Below are positions 48,222-58,083 of a stretch of 64,000 nucleotides of DNA, one piece after another. The position numbers and the translations under genes are program-made. Source of the DNA: Bretschneidera sinensis (taxonomy: Eukaryota; Streptophyta; Magnoliopsida; Brassicales; Akaniaceae); contig CM043705.1 in NCBI GenBank assembly GCA_023935145.1, positions 54,423,084 through 54,487,083 on the forward strand, given 5' to 3'. The first letter of the stretch is position 1, and every line of letters begins with the position of its first letter. Below the pieces are notes generated by a model. It did not search any database. It had not been told where the DNA came from and saw only the letters and a list, made by a program, of their open reading frames with translations.

Positions 48222-49766
48222 ATGGGTCTCCAAAATATACAAAATCAGAACATGAATTTGGTTTTGTCCACTGATGCTAAGCCTAGGCTAAAGTGGACTC
48301 CTGAACTCCATCAAAGGTTTATTGAAGCAGTCAATCAGCTTGGAGGAGCAGACAGTTAAGTTTGTATACAATTTAATAAGATTACAAGTATTTCTATCTA
48401 ATCTTTACTGATATTAGTAATTTTAGTATTGATCTTTCTTTGGGTTTATGTATTTGCAGAAGCAACCCCAAAGAGTTTGATGAGGATGATGGGAATTCCT
48501 GGACTTACTTTGTACCACCTTAAGAGCCATTTACAGGCATTTTCTTTTACCACGATGATTGTTTTGTATCAATCTTTTTCTTCTTGCCAACATGAAACAC
48601 CAGTTGTAATTGTGTTTCTGTTTCTTTGCTGCAGAAATACAGGCTTGGCAAAAGCCAACAGAGTGAAACCTGCGTTGACAATAAGGAAGAAGGTGACCTC
48701 AATGAATCAGATCAAATAAATCATTGCATGATCATAGATTAATCTCATCTGGGTCAAATTGGAAATTTGTAACAGTTTTCTCTTTTGCAGATTACAGAGA
48801 GGTCCAGAGTAGTAGTCATGGGCATCTCAGCAGGGATATCAATGATGGAACAGACAATCAGATTAATGAGTAATAGTCAGAAATAAACCCAATTATTCTT
48901 TCTGAATATTGGATGAAAAAATAATAGTAGTATAAAATAGTTTCCATTGTTTTAAGTGTTGTGTTTTTATCAGAAGCTTGCAGATTTCTCAGACTCTCCA
49001 AATGCAAATGGAAGTCCAGAGGAAACTTCATGAGCGGTTTGAGGTAAGATAATTTTCAGTTGCTGATTAACAATTAATCTACCATTTGATTCCAATCAAG
49101 TTAGAAAATTCCCTTTCTCAGGTGCAGAGACATTTGCAGCTGAGAATTGAAGCTCAAGGAAAGTACTTACAATCAGTGTTAAAGAAAGCACAAGAAACCA
49201 TTGCTGGGTATAGTTCTTCTTATGTTGGCATAGAACTTGCAAAAACTGAACTCTCTCGACTAGTCACAATGGTTAACACCGGTTGCCTGAGTTCCTCATT
49301 CTCAGAGCTAACAGAAGCAGGAGGTTCAATCTTGAACATCGAAAGGAAACAAATGAGAGGGACAATTTGTTCCATGGAAAGCTCATTGACATCCTCTGAG
49401 AGCTCTGGGAGAAAGGAAGATGAGAAACCAAATAATGAGATTGGTGACACCAATGAGCTTAACACTTCTGTTGAACTCCCATTAATGGATATTCACCCAG
49501 AAGAGAAGCCATGGAATAGTGGTTCAGGCAATCAAGCTACTGGGAGGAAGAGAAGTGGTAGTTCCATTTCTAATGGGATTTGTGTAGAGCAACCACTATC
49601 CAAGAGATTGGGAATTCATGAGGAGAAAAGTGATGACCAGTTAAGAAAATCTGGGTTATTAAACACACTTGATCTCAACAGCCAGTATGATCAGAATGAT
49701 GTTGCGTCAGGTTCAAGGGCAATTGACCTGAACTGCAAGGGAATAGAACAGCCTGGGTACCTTTAA
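48222..49766 (+). CDS. PHL8: MYB-CC (PHR1-like) transcription factor
   Basis: A 353-aa GARP/MYB-CC transcription factor, resembling the Arabidopsis PHL8-type from memory. Exons: 48222-48354, 48460-48536, 48635-48692, 48791-48869, 48974-49043, 49122-49766; phases agree throughout. The MYB-like DNA-binding domain is at residues 18-74 (DAKPRLKWTPELHQRFIEAV; TLYHLKSHLQKYRLGKS). The coiled-coil dimerisation region with the MYB-CC block is near 120-165 (LQMQMEVQRKLHERFEVQ, LRIEAQGKYLQSVLKKAQ). The tail has two LDLN/IDLN motifs that resemble EAR repression motifs. The family binds P1BS-type sites and many members act in phosphate-starvation responses. The start at 48222 gives MGLQNIQNQNMNLVLSTDAK; the ATG at 48252 is an alternative. 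Intron 2 starts with GC instead of GT (CAG|GC), otherwise well placed between HLQ and KYRLG. Confidence 0.88.
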
Positions 49767-50564
49767 ATGTTTTGGAAACTATTTACTGTATGGGATTTAG
49801 TAATATAGTATTTGCAGCAAACTTAATTCTTAGAGCTAAATCTTTTGTTTATAGAATATGTATATTGTTATATGTATTGACCCCCAAGAACTTTTTCAAA
49901 GTATATCATACCAAAAGATGGAGTATAATATATTGTGTGGATACATCTCTCTTTCTCTATCTCTCCGAAAGCATCTTGTCCTGGCAATAACAGATACTGA
50001 AAAGAAGTTAACTTAAAAATGTCATAAACTTCCCTTTTCTTACTTTATAAAACATGATTTTGGGCAATCACAGTCAGTAAGCAAGGTCTTTCAAAGAATG
50101 TTTTGTTATATAGAAATTTATTCTAAGACTTCATGTCTTGTGACTCTAGATCCAATCTTGTCAAATCAGTGGGAAGGGATTGTATTCCTAATAAATCATA
50201 TTATTCTGGACCGTTTAAGCAATCTCTTAAATTTTTTTGTTACATTTGTCAAGGGACTGTTATGGTAAGGAATTTCTAGTTTTAGGTTGCTAATTTTCCA
50301 CATGTATCAATTTTTTTTCAATAAAAAAAAAAAGATAAAACACAATTATAACTTGAAGGGGCAGAAAACATAATAGCAGCAGAATCATTATTATCCAACA
50401 AACCGTGCATCATTAGCTAAACCATGCGCAGTTTCAACTGCATAAGTACCTACAAACTTCAATCAATGTCCCAACAGGCCTGAGAGACTCTGATATGATT
50501 ACACACACAAGCAGGCCAATAAGTAAAAGCCCACCTTGCTCTCTTCAACCCAGTTACATCAGAG
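49767..50564. other. Spacer between the MYB-CC and GMC genes
   Basis: 3' UTR of the MYB-CC gene followed by the upstream region of the oxidoreductase gene. No other gene is visible. Confidence 0.5.
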
Positions 50565-52365
50565 ATGAAGCTTCCAAGAACCATTCATGGCCACTGGCTT
50601 CTCATAGTATTTGTGTTCTTATTTATCAATTTGTCTTCTTCATTGCCTCAAGGTATTCTACATACAGATTGGTGCTTTCTTATACAAGCAAAATTTTCAA
50701 TCAGAGGGCTAGAATTTGATTGTATCATCTATCATTGCTTTGATCATCTTCTTCATTCATTGTAGGAAAAGAACTCCCCTACTTGACTTCAGACGTAGAA
50801 GAAGTCTCAGGCATGTCCTTCGATTACATTGTAGTCGGGGGAGGCACTGCTGGCTGTCCCCTGGCTGCAACGTTATCCGAGAAATTCTCCGTACTATTGG
50901 TAGAACGAGGCAGCTCGCCATACAGAAATCCCTTCGTAACAGACAGAAAGTATTATGGTTTCTCATTGATACAAACCGATGAATTTTCATCAGTTGCACA
51001 AGACTTCATCTCCCAGGAGGGTGTTAGGAACTGCAGAGGACGAGTACTTGGAGGATCCTCGGCTATAAATGGTGGGTTCTATAGTAGACCTAGTGAGGAT
51101 TTTGTTAAGGGAGCTGGGTGGGATGAGGAGCAAGTTCAGGATGCTTACAAATGGGTGGAATCCAAATTAGTTTTTGTACCTGAGTTGACCCAATGGCAAT
51201 CTGTAGTTGAATTTGGCTTCCTTGAAGCAGGAATTTTTCCATACAATGGTTTCAGTTTGGAACATATTCAAGGAACAAAGATAGGAGGGAGCCTATTCGA
51301 TGAATGTGGAAAAAGACACACCTCAGCTGATCTTTTAGAGGCAGGGAATCTAAATAATATCACAGTTCTTCTGAATGCAACAGTGAAGAGTGTCATCTTC
51401 CATAACAATGGTAAGCGAGAAACAAGTACAATGTTCCTCAATTATATAAAGTTCTTGAAGCTCATGTGTTCTATTCAGATCATGCAGGTGATAGAAATGA
51501 AAGCAGAGTTCACGGAATAAGATTCATAAAGAGTAATAATGGCAGCACAGATCAAAGCTATGAAGCTTACCTCAATCAACCAGAAAATTCAAGTTCGTGG
51601 GGTGATGTTATATTGTCAGCAGGGGCACTAGGCAGCCCTCAGATCCTACTGTTAAGCGGCATTGGACCAGAGAAACATCTAAAGAACTTCAAAATCCCAA
51701 TTTTTGTCGACCTGAAAGGAGTTGGAAAGGAAATGAAAGACAATCCTGGCATTGCTCTTCTGGTAGATACCCCACCACAAAATCGGCAACCAGAGCCTCC
51801 TCAAGTTGCAGCCATATCAAGTAACTTCAAGTTTATAATTGAAGCAGGAATTATACCCACTAGCTTCAATGGAACAAGGATGCCAATTGCTGCCAAGATT
51901 GCATTTCCTGAATCTAAAGGGAAGCTTAAGTTAAACAACACAGACCCCAGGCAAAACCCTTTGGCGAAATTCAACTATCTAGCAAAGGAAGAAGATTTGG
52001 AGGAATGTGTAAACATGGTACGATTGCTTGAGCATGTTGCAAAATCACAAGCAGTAACTTTCTTCCTGGGGGTTAGACCTCAAGATAAGTTGATGACCAG
52101 TGAAGATGAGCTAAGAAAATTCTGCAAGCAGAATGTGCGGACTTACTATCACTTTCATGGCGGTTGTGTGGTTGGATCAGTTGTTGACAAGGATTTTAGG
52201 GTCTATGGGGTAAAGGGTTTGAGGGTAGTAGATGGCTCAACTTTACTAGAGTCACCAGGAACAAATCCAATGGCTACCCTTTTGATGCTAGGGAGGTACC
52301 AAGGGATCAAAATACTCGGAGAAAGGGAAGATGATTATGTATTTAGTACGCAACAAAGCCCATAA
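50565..52365 (+). CDS. GMC oxidoreductase, (R)-mandelonitrile lyase-like
   Basis: A 536-aa FAD-binding GMC-family protein of the plant HOTHEAD/mandelonitrile lyase group. Exons: 50565-50652, 50766-51410, 51488-52365, all GT-AG. Residues 1-28 form a signal peptide (HWLLIVFVFLFINLSSS), so the protein enters the secretory pathway. The ADP-binding motif is YIVVGGGTAGCPLA (50-63). GMC signature 1 is GRVLGGSSAINGGFYSR and signature 2 is GALGSPQILLLSGIGP. The C-terminal active-site region YYHFHGGCVVG and SPGTNPMATLLMLGRYQG contains the conserved His and Asn. Some members release benzaldehyde and HCN from mandelonitrile, others oxidise fatty hydroxyl groups in cuticle formation; sequence alone does not decide. 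Length fits the family (about 540-590 aa). The gene seems intact and lies 333 bp from the convergent RING gene. Confidence 0.93.
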
Positions 52366-52698
52366 CAATCAATAACATGAATTTAAATCTTGATTTCCAT
52401 TAAATATTTGACCAAGATCAATCTTTAATCTCACTTATCAAAAAAATTTACAATCTTTCATCAATCAATTTTAATGAGTATATTGTCCTTCCTTGAATCA
52501 GTTTTTTTACCTCTAAATTGAATCATATCATACTTTAGTCTATATCTACACAATTGTCACACAAATTGCAAGAAATTGATATCAAACCATGAAATTTATT
52601 TATAGTTTCCAGTAATTATTAAAAAAAAAGAACCACTTTCTCCATGTACATGCCATTCCCCTTGCAAGAAAATGAAGAAAAAAAATCTTAAAAAGTCT
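52366..52698. other. Convergent 3' intergenic region
   Basis: 333 bp holding the 3' UTRs of the GMC gene (plus) and the RING gene (minus). Nothing else is seen. Confidence 0.6.
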
Positions 52699-53294
52699 CT
52701 AACCCTCCATTTCATTATCAGCCCTAGGACCTGAAGAAGAATCGTCACTAGAATCACTTGAAGGAGTTTGATTTTGATTAGAATCACTTGAAAGAGTTTG
52801 ATTTTGATTAGAATCCCCATTTCGCCTACCATTACTATTGATAGAGAAACTGACCCAAATCTCTCTCTTAACTTTCCTACTCTCCTCATGATCTCCCTTC
52901 TTGACCACCTCTTCCTCATCAACCAGCATCTTGTACCTGCAAACAGGGCATGACCCATTAATCCCCAGCCACTGCTGTATACACTTTCCATGAAACTTGT
53001 GCTCACACGGCATCTCCCTTACCACGTCACCAACCTCCCAATCCTCCAAGCAAATCACACAATCACCATCTTGATTACCCTCACCAATCTCCACATTGGG
53101 CATGGCCTCAATGGATGCCTTCGATGCGGGTGGCTGACCAACCTTGCTGTTGTTCTCAACTAGGCTGCGAAGCAGAGAATCCAAGCTCGAGTTGCCTTCA
53201 ATCACCACCATGCCCTGAGTGAATGGGTTGATCAGTATGATCCTATCACGCGATGGGCTCGTTGTTGTTGATTGTGGGGATTCTTGATCCGAGT
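52699..53294 (-). CDS. MPSR1: RING-H2 E3 ubiquitin ligase, N-terminus lost to an LTR
   Basis: A small RING-H2 protein resembling the MPSR1 (misfolded-protein-sensing) ligase group. The frame from the ATG at 53211 gives 170 aa, with the C3H2C3 RING at residues 51-91: CVICLEDW, MPCEHKFHGKCI and CPVCR, all eight ligands present. A Ser/Asn-rich tail follows. Family members have an N-terminal stretch with the block RIILINPFTQGMVV, and here that block is upstream of 53211 in the same open frame (53212-53294), with SDQESPQSTTTSPSRDR before it. The host sequence then stops at 53294, where a retrotransposon LTR begins, before any start Met. The native start must lie past the element, outside the window. 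Only an internal start at 53211 or an LTR-fused transcript could now be used. It would ubiquitinate substrates via an E2 bound to the RING. Confidence 0.85.
53290..53294. other. Presumed target site of the Tat-like Gypsy
   Basis: CGAGT flanks the LTR inside the RING coding sequence. A matching copy should lie beyond the window at the other end of the element. Confidence 0.5.
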
Positions 53295-53978
53295 TGTTGA
53301 TGCCAAAAACCGCCGGGGTTGGCGTGACCTGGTTGGGGATGTGACTTGAGTGAGGACTCAGCTAGGATCCTGCACAAGTGACAGGAGTGAACTGAAGGCC
53401 CTCGGAATGAGGGGAGGGGGAGACCTCCGAAGTCACTCCGATGCTTAAGTTAGCAACGATTTAAGGGGGAAGCCGAGGGCCTAAGTATATTAAGTGCAAG
53501 TGCGGGTATGTCTAAATATGAATGGTGAAATCCATACCTTGGCCCATTTATAGGCGTCTGCCGGCGAGGTGGTTATGATAGCGGGCTCGGGTGATAGTAC
53601 AGGTGTAGGGCAATTGCAGGGTGGCTGTTAGTCTGCAGGGTAGCTGATAGCTTTGCAGGGTGGCTAATAGCTTTGTAGGGTGGCTGGCAACTGTAAGGCG
53701 ACTTACGGTCGTAAGGGAGATCCCATTGTAGGTTTGTTGGGTCGTCCTTCACAGGCCTGGAGACTTCGTTGGGCAGGAGAATATATGGATCGCTTGCTTG
53801 GCCTGGGGAGGTTGCTGGGCCTGTTGGGTCCTTTTGGGGCATTCGGCTGGGTTTGAGGCTTGTTTGAGCCGGAGCCAGTTGGGCTGGTATGGGTTGGAGC
53901 AGGCCGTTCGTCGAGCTCAGGCACTTGGAGTATTCTGGGCCTGGAGTGTTCTGGGCCAGAGTATTTTGGGCCATATCA
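53295..53978 (-). repeat. 3' LTR of the Tat-like Gypsy
   Basis: 684 bp. Read on the minus strand it starts TGATATGGCCCAAAATAC and ends TTTTTGGCATCAACA, almost the same termini as the element at 33616-38676 (TGATACTGCCAAAATAC and TTTTTGGCATCAACA). The outer end is fixed by the switch to RING coding sequence, the inner end by the polypurine tract. Confidence 0.85.
53547..53552 (-). promoter_or_regulatory. LTR TATA box directed at the RING gene
   Basis: CCTATAAATGG on the minus strand within the 3' LTR. Transcription from here would run out of the element at 53295 into the RING reading frame about 250 bp downstream. Confidence 0.5.
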
Positions 53979-54018
53979 CAAGCCCCCCACTTCTTCGAGT
54001 ACATTTATGTGCTTGAGG
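53979..54018 (-). other. Polypurine tract region of the Tat-like Gypsy
   Basis: On the minus strand, CACATAAATGTACTCGAAGA then AGTGGGGGGCTTG precedes the LTR. It matches 38046-38081 at about 30 of 36 positions. Confidence 0.75.
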
Positions 54019-54129
54019 AAGTTATTTGTTGGGGCAAGCTTTTAATCGGGCCCAGGACGTGCGCGGGAGCCGGACCATTACTGCTTGAGAGAACATCTTG
54101 TAACTGTAAGACTAGTTATACATTTAAGC

Positions 54130-54990
54130 AGTTGTTCTTGGTAATCGGAGCGTTACTTTCGGGAGGTGAAAGGTCGACTGGAGAAGTGAAACGTTTCCTC
54201 TTTTTCCGTTGCTGCATTTATTCCTCTTCGTCGAGCGTGTTTTCCCTTCTTATAAATTTGGGTCTTTGATACCTTGTATTTTAAGTGACTTCAATTTCTG
54301 AAGAGTTTGAGAATGAGACACCACTTTCTGATAGGAGAGCCGAGGGTAATGATCACAGAAGGGGAAGGGGGTTACCAATCTCTTGAGGGTTTTATGAAAG
54401 CCAAAGAGGAGGACGAAACTACCTTAGAGGAAGATCGTGGTTCAACCACCATGGTCTTTTCCCTGATTTCGAACTGGGGTTAGGACCTCTTTCAGATTCC
54501 GAGTGGAGGCAAGAACCTCTTCTAGATTTTGAGTGGGAGCTGGGAGGGTTCCTTGCACCGAGACCTTCTCCGTTTCAAGGGACGAAAGAAGAAGAGGGAC
54601 ACGGTCGACCTCAAAGGAGTACCACAAATTTATTTACGATCCGGGGTGCTGTGTCTCTGGATGGTGGGCTCCTCGACCCCTTGAGTGTATTGGAACAGAA
54701 GAAGAAGAGGGGTTAAGGAGGGCACTTGGGCCTAGGGCTGTACCTGCCAGGTGAGTGCCTTCAATCTCAGGCTCATGCCAAGAGCTTTTCGGGATTGTGC
54801 CAGGAGCTTTTTAGCCTGAATAGGGTGTGGGAGCTTGTCACCGGCACTGCCTGAGGGGCCGGGCATTTTAACTTTTTCTTTGCACTTCAAGGCCGTTAGG
54901 GCCCTTTTTAGTTTGTACTTCGAGGCCGTTAGTTGTAATTCTCTGAATTAATAAAATGTCTTTCCTTTCAATCTTTCTTTGCGCGATATT
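54130..54990 (+). other. Antisense cassette A (TATA to poly(A)-like signal)
   Basis: TATAAA at 54251, a small ORF of 56 codons from ATG 54313 to TAG 54483 (MRHHFLIGEPRVMITEGEGG at its start), and AATAAA at 54950. The layout resembles a short plus-strand transcription unit, antisense to the element. It matches cassette B at 55650-56420 in order and sequence (for example CGAGTGGAG, GTGTCTCTGGA, TGTACTTCGAGGCC). Confidence 0.5.
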
Positions 54991-55085
54991 TTTGGCTTTC
55001 ATACTTCAACTGACAAAGCAAACGATGAAACAAACTTGATTCTGGGCCCAAGGCCGAATGTTAGTGACGTGGATTAGTCCCTTGG

Positions 55086-55590
55086 ACTTTTTGGATCACC
55101 TAACCGAGCGATAGGCGAGACTCGGACTTCTTGGGGAGCCATGGGAGAATCATACTGAGCGATAAACAAGGCTCGGTTGTGCCGAGTGATAGACAAGGCT
55201 CGGACTTTTAGAGAGCTGTTGGAGAATCATGCCGAGCGATAGGCAAGGCTCGGACTTTTAGAGAATCGTTGGAGAATCGCACCAAGTGATAGACAAGGCT
55301 CGGACTTTTGGAGAATCGCGCCGAGCGATAGACAAGGCTCGGACTATTGGAGAATCGTTGGAGAATCGCGCCAAACGATAGACAAGGCTCGGTCTTTTGG
55401 AGAACCATTGGAGAATCGTGCCAAGCGATAGACAAGGATTGGTCTTTTGGAGAATCGCGTCGAGCAATAGACAAGGCTCGGACCTTTGGAGAATCTTTGG
55501 AGAATCGCGCCGAGCGATAGACAAGGCTCGGACTTTTGGAGAATCGTACCGAGTGATCAATAATCATTCTGGGCCTGGAGGGTTTAGGGC
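55086..55590. repeat. Hairpin array 1
   Basis: About ten copies of CCGAGCGATAGACAAGGCTCGG-like units (stem CCGAGC/GCTCGG, 10-nt loop) separated by alternating short (CGGACTTTTGGAGAATCG) and long linkers, so spacing alternates at about 38 and 51 bp. Several units keep stem pairing. Confidence 0.8.
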
Positions 55591-55649
55591 CATATCGCAG
55601 GGCTTCTAGAATTTGCAGGGTCAAACCTGCTTTAACTAGCCGCTTTTGA

Positions 55650-56420
55650 AAGTAGTGTCGTTGCCTTCGAAAGGTGAAAAGTTGTTTGGAGAAACGAAGA
55701 GTCTCCTCGAAACCGTAAAATCGTATTTAATTTGTATCACTGAGCGTGTTTTCTGGTATTATAAATAGGGATCTCTGACATCTTGTATTTTAAGCAGAAA
55801 TAAGTTTAGTTTCTGAGATGAGGAGAGGGAGAGAAAAACACTTCTTGAGGATAGCCATTATCAACAGTCACTAAGGTTCGGGCTTCTTCCTGACTCCGAG
55901 TGGAGACACGGGCTTCTTCCAGACTCTGAGAGGAGTCGAGGGAGGAGGAGTGTCGTGTCTCTGGAAGGTGGGTCTCTCATGCCCCGGCTTTCTTTGGAAC
56001 CGAAAAAGAGGAGGGGCGGGGGCTGCTTACTCTGAGTTCTTGGAAGTTGAGAGTAAGGTAGCGCCCGATCTTCTGGTGGCAGCAAAGGGATTGGTGCTGC
56101 CCTCTTCTTATGTTTCGAGAGCGGGCGGGGGAAGGGCGTCCTGAACCTGGGGCTGATCATAGTGGTTAACACTTACAGTCTCAGGTTCGCGCCGGCTCTT
56201 TTGGGATCGTGTCAAGAACTTTTCAGCTTGAAGAGGGTGAGGAAGCTTGTAACCGGCGCGGCCTGAGGGGTCTGGCATTTTATCTTTTTCCTTGTACTTC
56301 GAGGCCATTGAGGTCATCTTTTACTTGTACTTCGAGGTCATTAGCTGTAATTTTTTTTTGATTTTAATGAAATATCTTCTCTTATTCCCTGTCCTCATAT
56401 AATATCTTTGGTTTCTACAC
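55650..56420 (+). other. Antisense cassette B
   Basis: A diverged duplicate of cassette A: TATAAATA at 55760, TTGTATTTTAAG after it, the same GAGTGGAGA, GTGTCTCTGGA and TGTACTTCGAGG blocks, and an AATGAA near-signal at about 56367. Its ORF after the first ATG is only 18 codons, so coding function is unlikely to be conserved. Confidence 0.5.
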
Positions 56421-56534
56421 TTGTATGGTTCAATGACAAATTATGTGAGTTGAGAGGGAGGGGGGTCCAAAGCCCCCCAACTTGGGAGTAGCCTTGTGTA
56501 GTGTCTTTGCATGGTTGAGCTCGGATTTCCAGGA

Positions 56535-57725
56535 GTAAATAGTCCGAGCGTATATAAAGCAGCTCATACGCTCGAACTTTTTGGAGATTTGACCGAGCGT
56601 TGACAGGGCTCGGATTTTTGGAGAAATGTGTCGAGCGTATGCAACGTAGCTCATACGCTCGGACTTTTTGGAGATTCGACCGAGCGTTGACAGGGCTCGA
56701 ATTTTTGGAGAAATATGCTGAGCGTATACAACGCAGCTCATACGCTCGGACTTTTTGGAGATTCGACCGAGCATTGACAGGGCTCGAATTTTTAGAGAAA
56801 TGTGCCGAGCGTATGCAACGCAGCTCATATGCTCCGAATTTTTGGAGATTCGACGGAGCGTTGACAGGGCTCAAATTTTTGGAGAAATGTGCCGAGCGTA
56901 TGCAACGCAGCTCATACGCTCGGACTTTTTGGAGATTCGATTTAGCGTTGACAGGGCTTGGATTTTTGGAGAAATGTGTCGAGTGTGTGTAACGCAGCTC
57001 ATACGCTCGGACTTTTTGAAGATTCGACTGAGCGTTGACGGGGCTCTGATTTTTGGAGAAATGTGCCAAGCGTATGCAACGCAGCTCATACGCTCGGACT
57101 TTTTGGAGATTTGACCGAGCACTGACAAGGCTCGGATTTCTGGAGGAAATGCATCGAGCATACGCAACACAGCTCATACGCTTGAACTTTTTGGAGATTC
57201 GACCGAGCGTTGATAGGGCTCGGATTTCTGGAGAAATATGCCGAGCGTATGCAACGCAGTTCATACGCTCGGACTTTTTGGAGATTCGATCGAGCATTGA
57301 AAAGGCTCAGATTTCTGGAGGAAATGCACCGAGCGTATGCAACGAAACTCATACGCTTAGACTTTTTGGAGATTCGACCGAGCGTTGACAAGGCTCGAAT
57401 TTTTTGGAGATTCGACCGAGCGTTGACAGGGCTCGAATTTTTGGAGAAATGTGCCCAGCTTATGCAACGCAGCTCATAAGCTCGGACTTTTTGGAGATTC
57501 GACCGAGTGTTGACAGGGATCGGATTTTTGGAGAAATGTGCCGAGCGTATGTAACGCAGCTCATACGCTCAGATTTTTTGGAGATTCGACTGAGCGTTGA
57601 CAGGGCTCAGATTTTATGAAAAATGTGTCGAGTGTGTGCAACATAGCTCATACGCTCAGACTTTTTGGAGATTTGACCAAGCGTTGACAGGGCACGAATT
57701 TTTAGAAAAATATGTCGAGCGTCCA
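56535..57725. repeat. Hairpin array 2, 87-bp units
   Basis: About 13 units of 87 bp. Each unit has two inverted repeats: CGAGCGTATG and CATACGCTCG around a 10-nt loop, and CCGAGC/GCTCGG around GTTGACAG. Units have diverged by scattered substitutions and a few insertions. The period of 29 codons produces long overlapping ORFs on both strands, which I do not treat as genes. Confidence 0.88.
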
Positions 57726-57977
57726 GTACTTGAAATAAATCATGAGCCTGGGTCCCTTTCTTCCTTTGGGCCTTCTAGAACATTTTTATCCTTGGCCTAT
57801 GGGTTTCTACCTGTTGGGTGCATTAAATGTTGGCCCCACAGTGGGCGGTGCGTTGGGTAGAACGAAGGGCAGGCTATGATGACAGCTGTCATGACGACGC
57901 CTTGGGAATGCCAGGGGGTGCATTCTTTCATCTGACGCGCGGATAGAAGTTTCTCGGTTCTGGTGCCCCCCAGCTTC

Positions 57978-57985
57978 TATATAAG
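57978..57985 (+). promoter_or_regulatory. TATA box of the antisense gene
   Basis: TATATAAG, about 105 bp upstream of the ATG at 58084. Confidence 0.55.
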
Positions 57986-58083
57986 AGAGTTCTTTCTTTA
58001 TTTGATCTTCATTTTGCGAGTTTGAGAGAACTCGACATATTTAGGAGTCTTCTATAGAAACTAGTCTTTTCTTTCTTGGTGAG

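Noticed and set aside
53573..54004. 143-codon minus-strand ORF covering the LTR edge
   Set aside because: It spans the LTR and polypurine tract, has Pro/Gln/Thr low complexity and no match to a known domain.
55086..57725. Regularly spaced palindromic repeats, considered as a CRISPR array
   Set aside because: The linkers are themselves repeated, there are no unique spacers and no cas genes, and the DNA is from a plant nucleus.
55208..57860. Overlapping ORFs of 60-300 codons in both directions
   Set aside because: They follow the tandem hairpin arrays; the products are simple repeats and neither strand is preferred.
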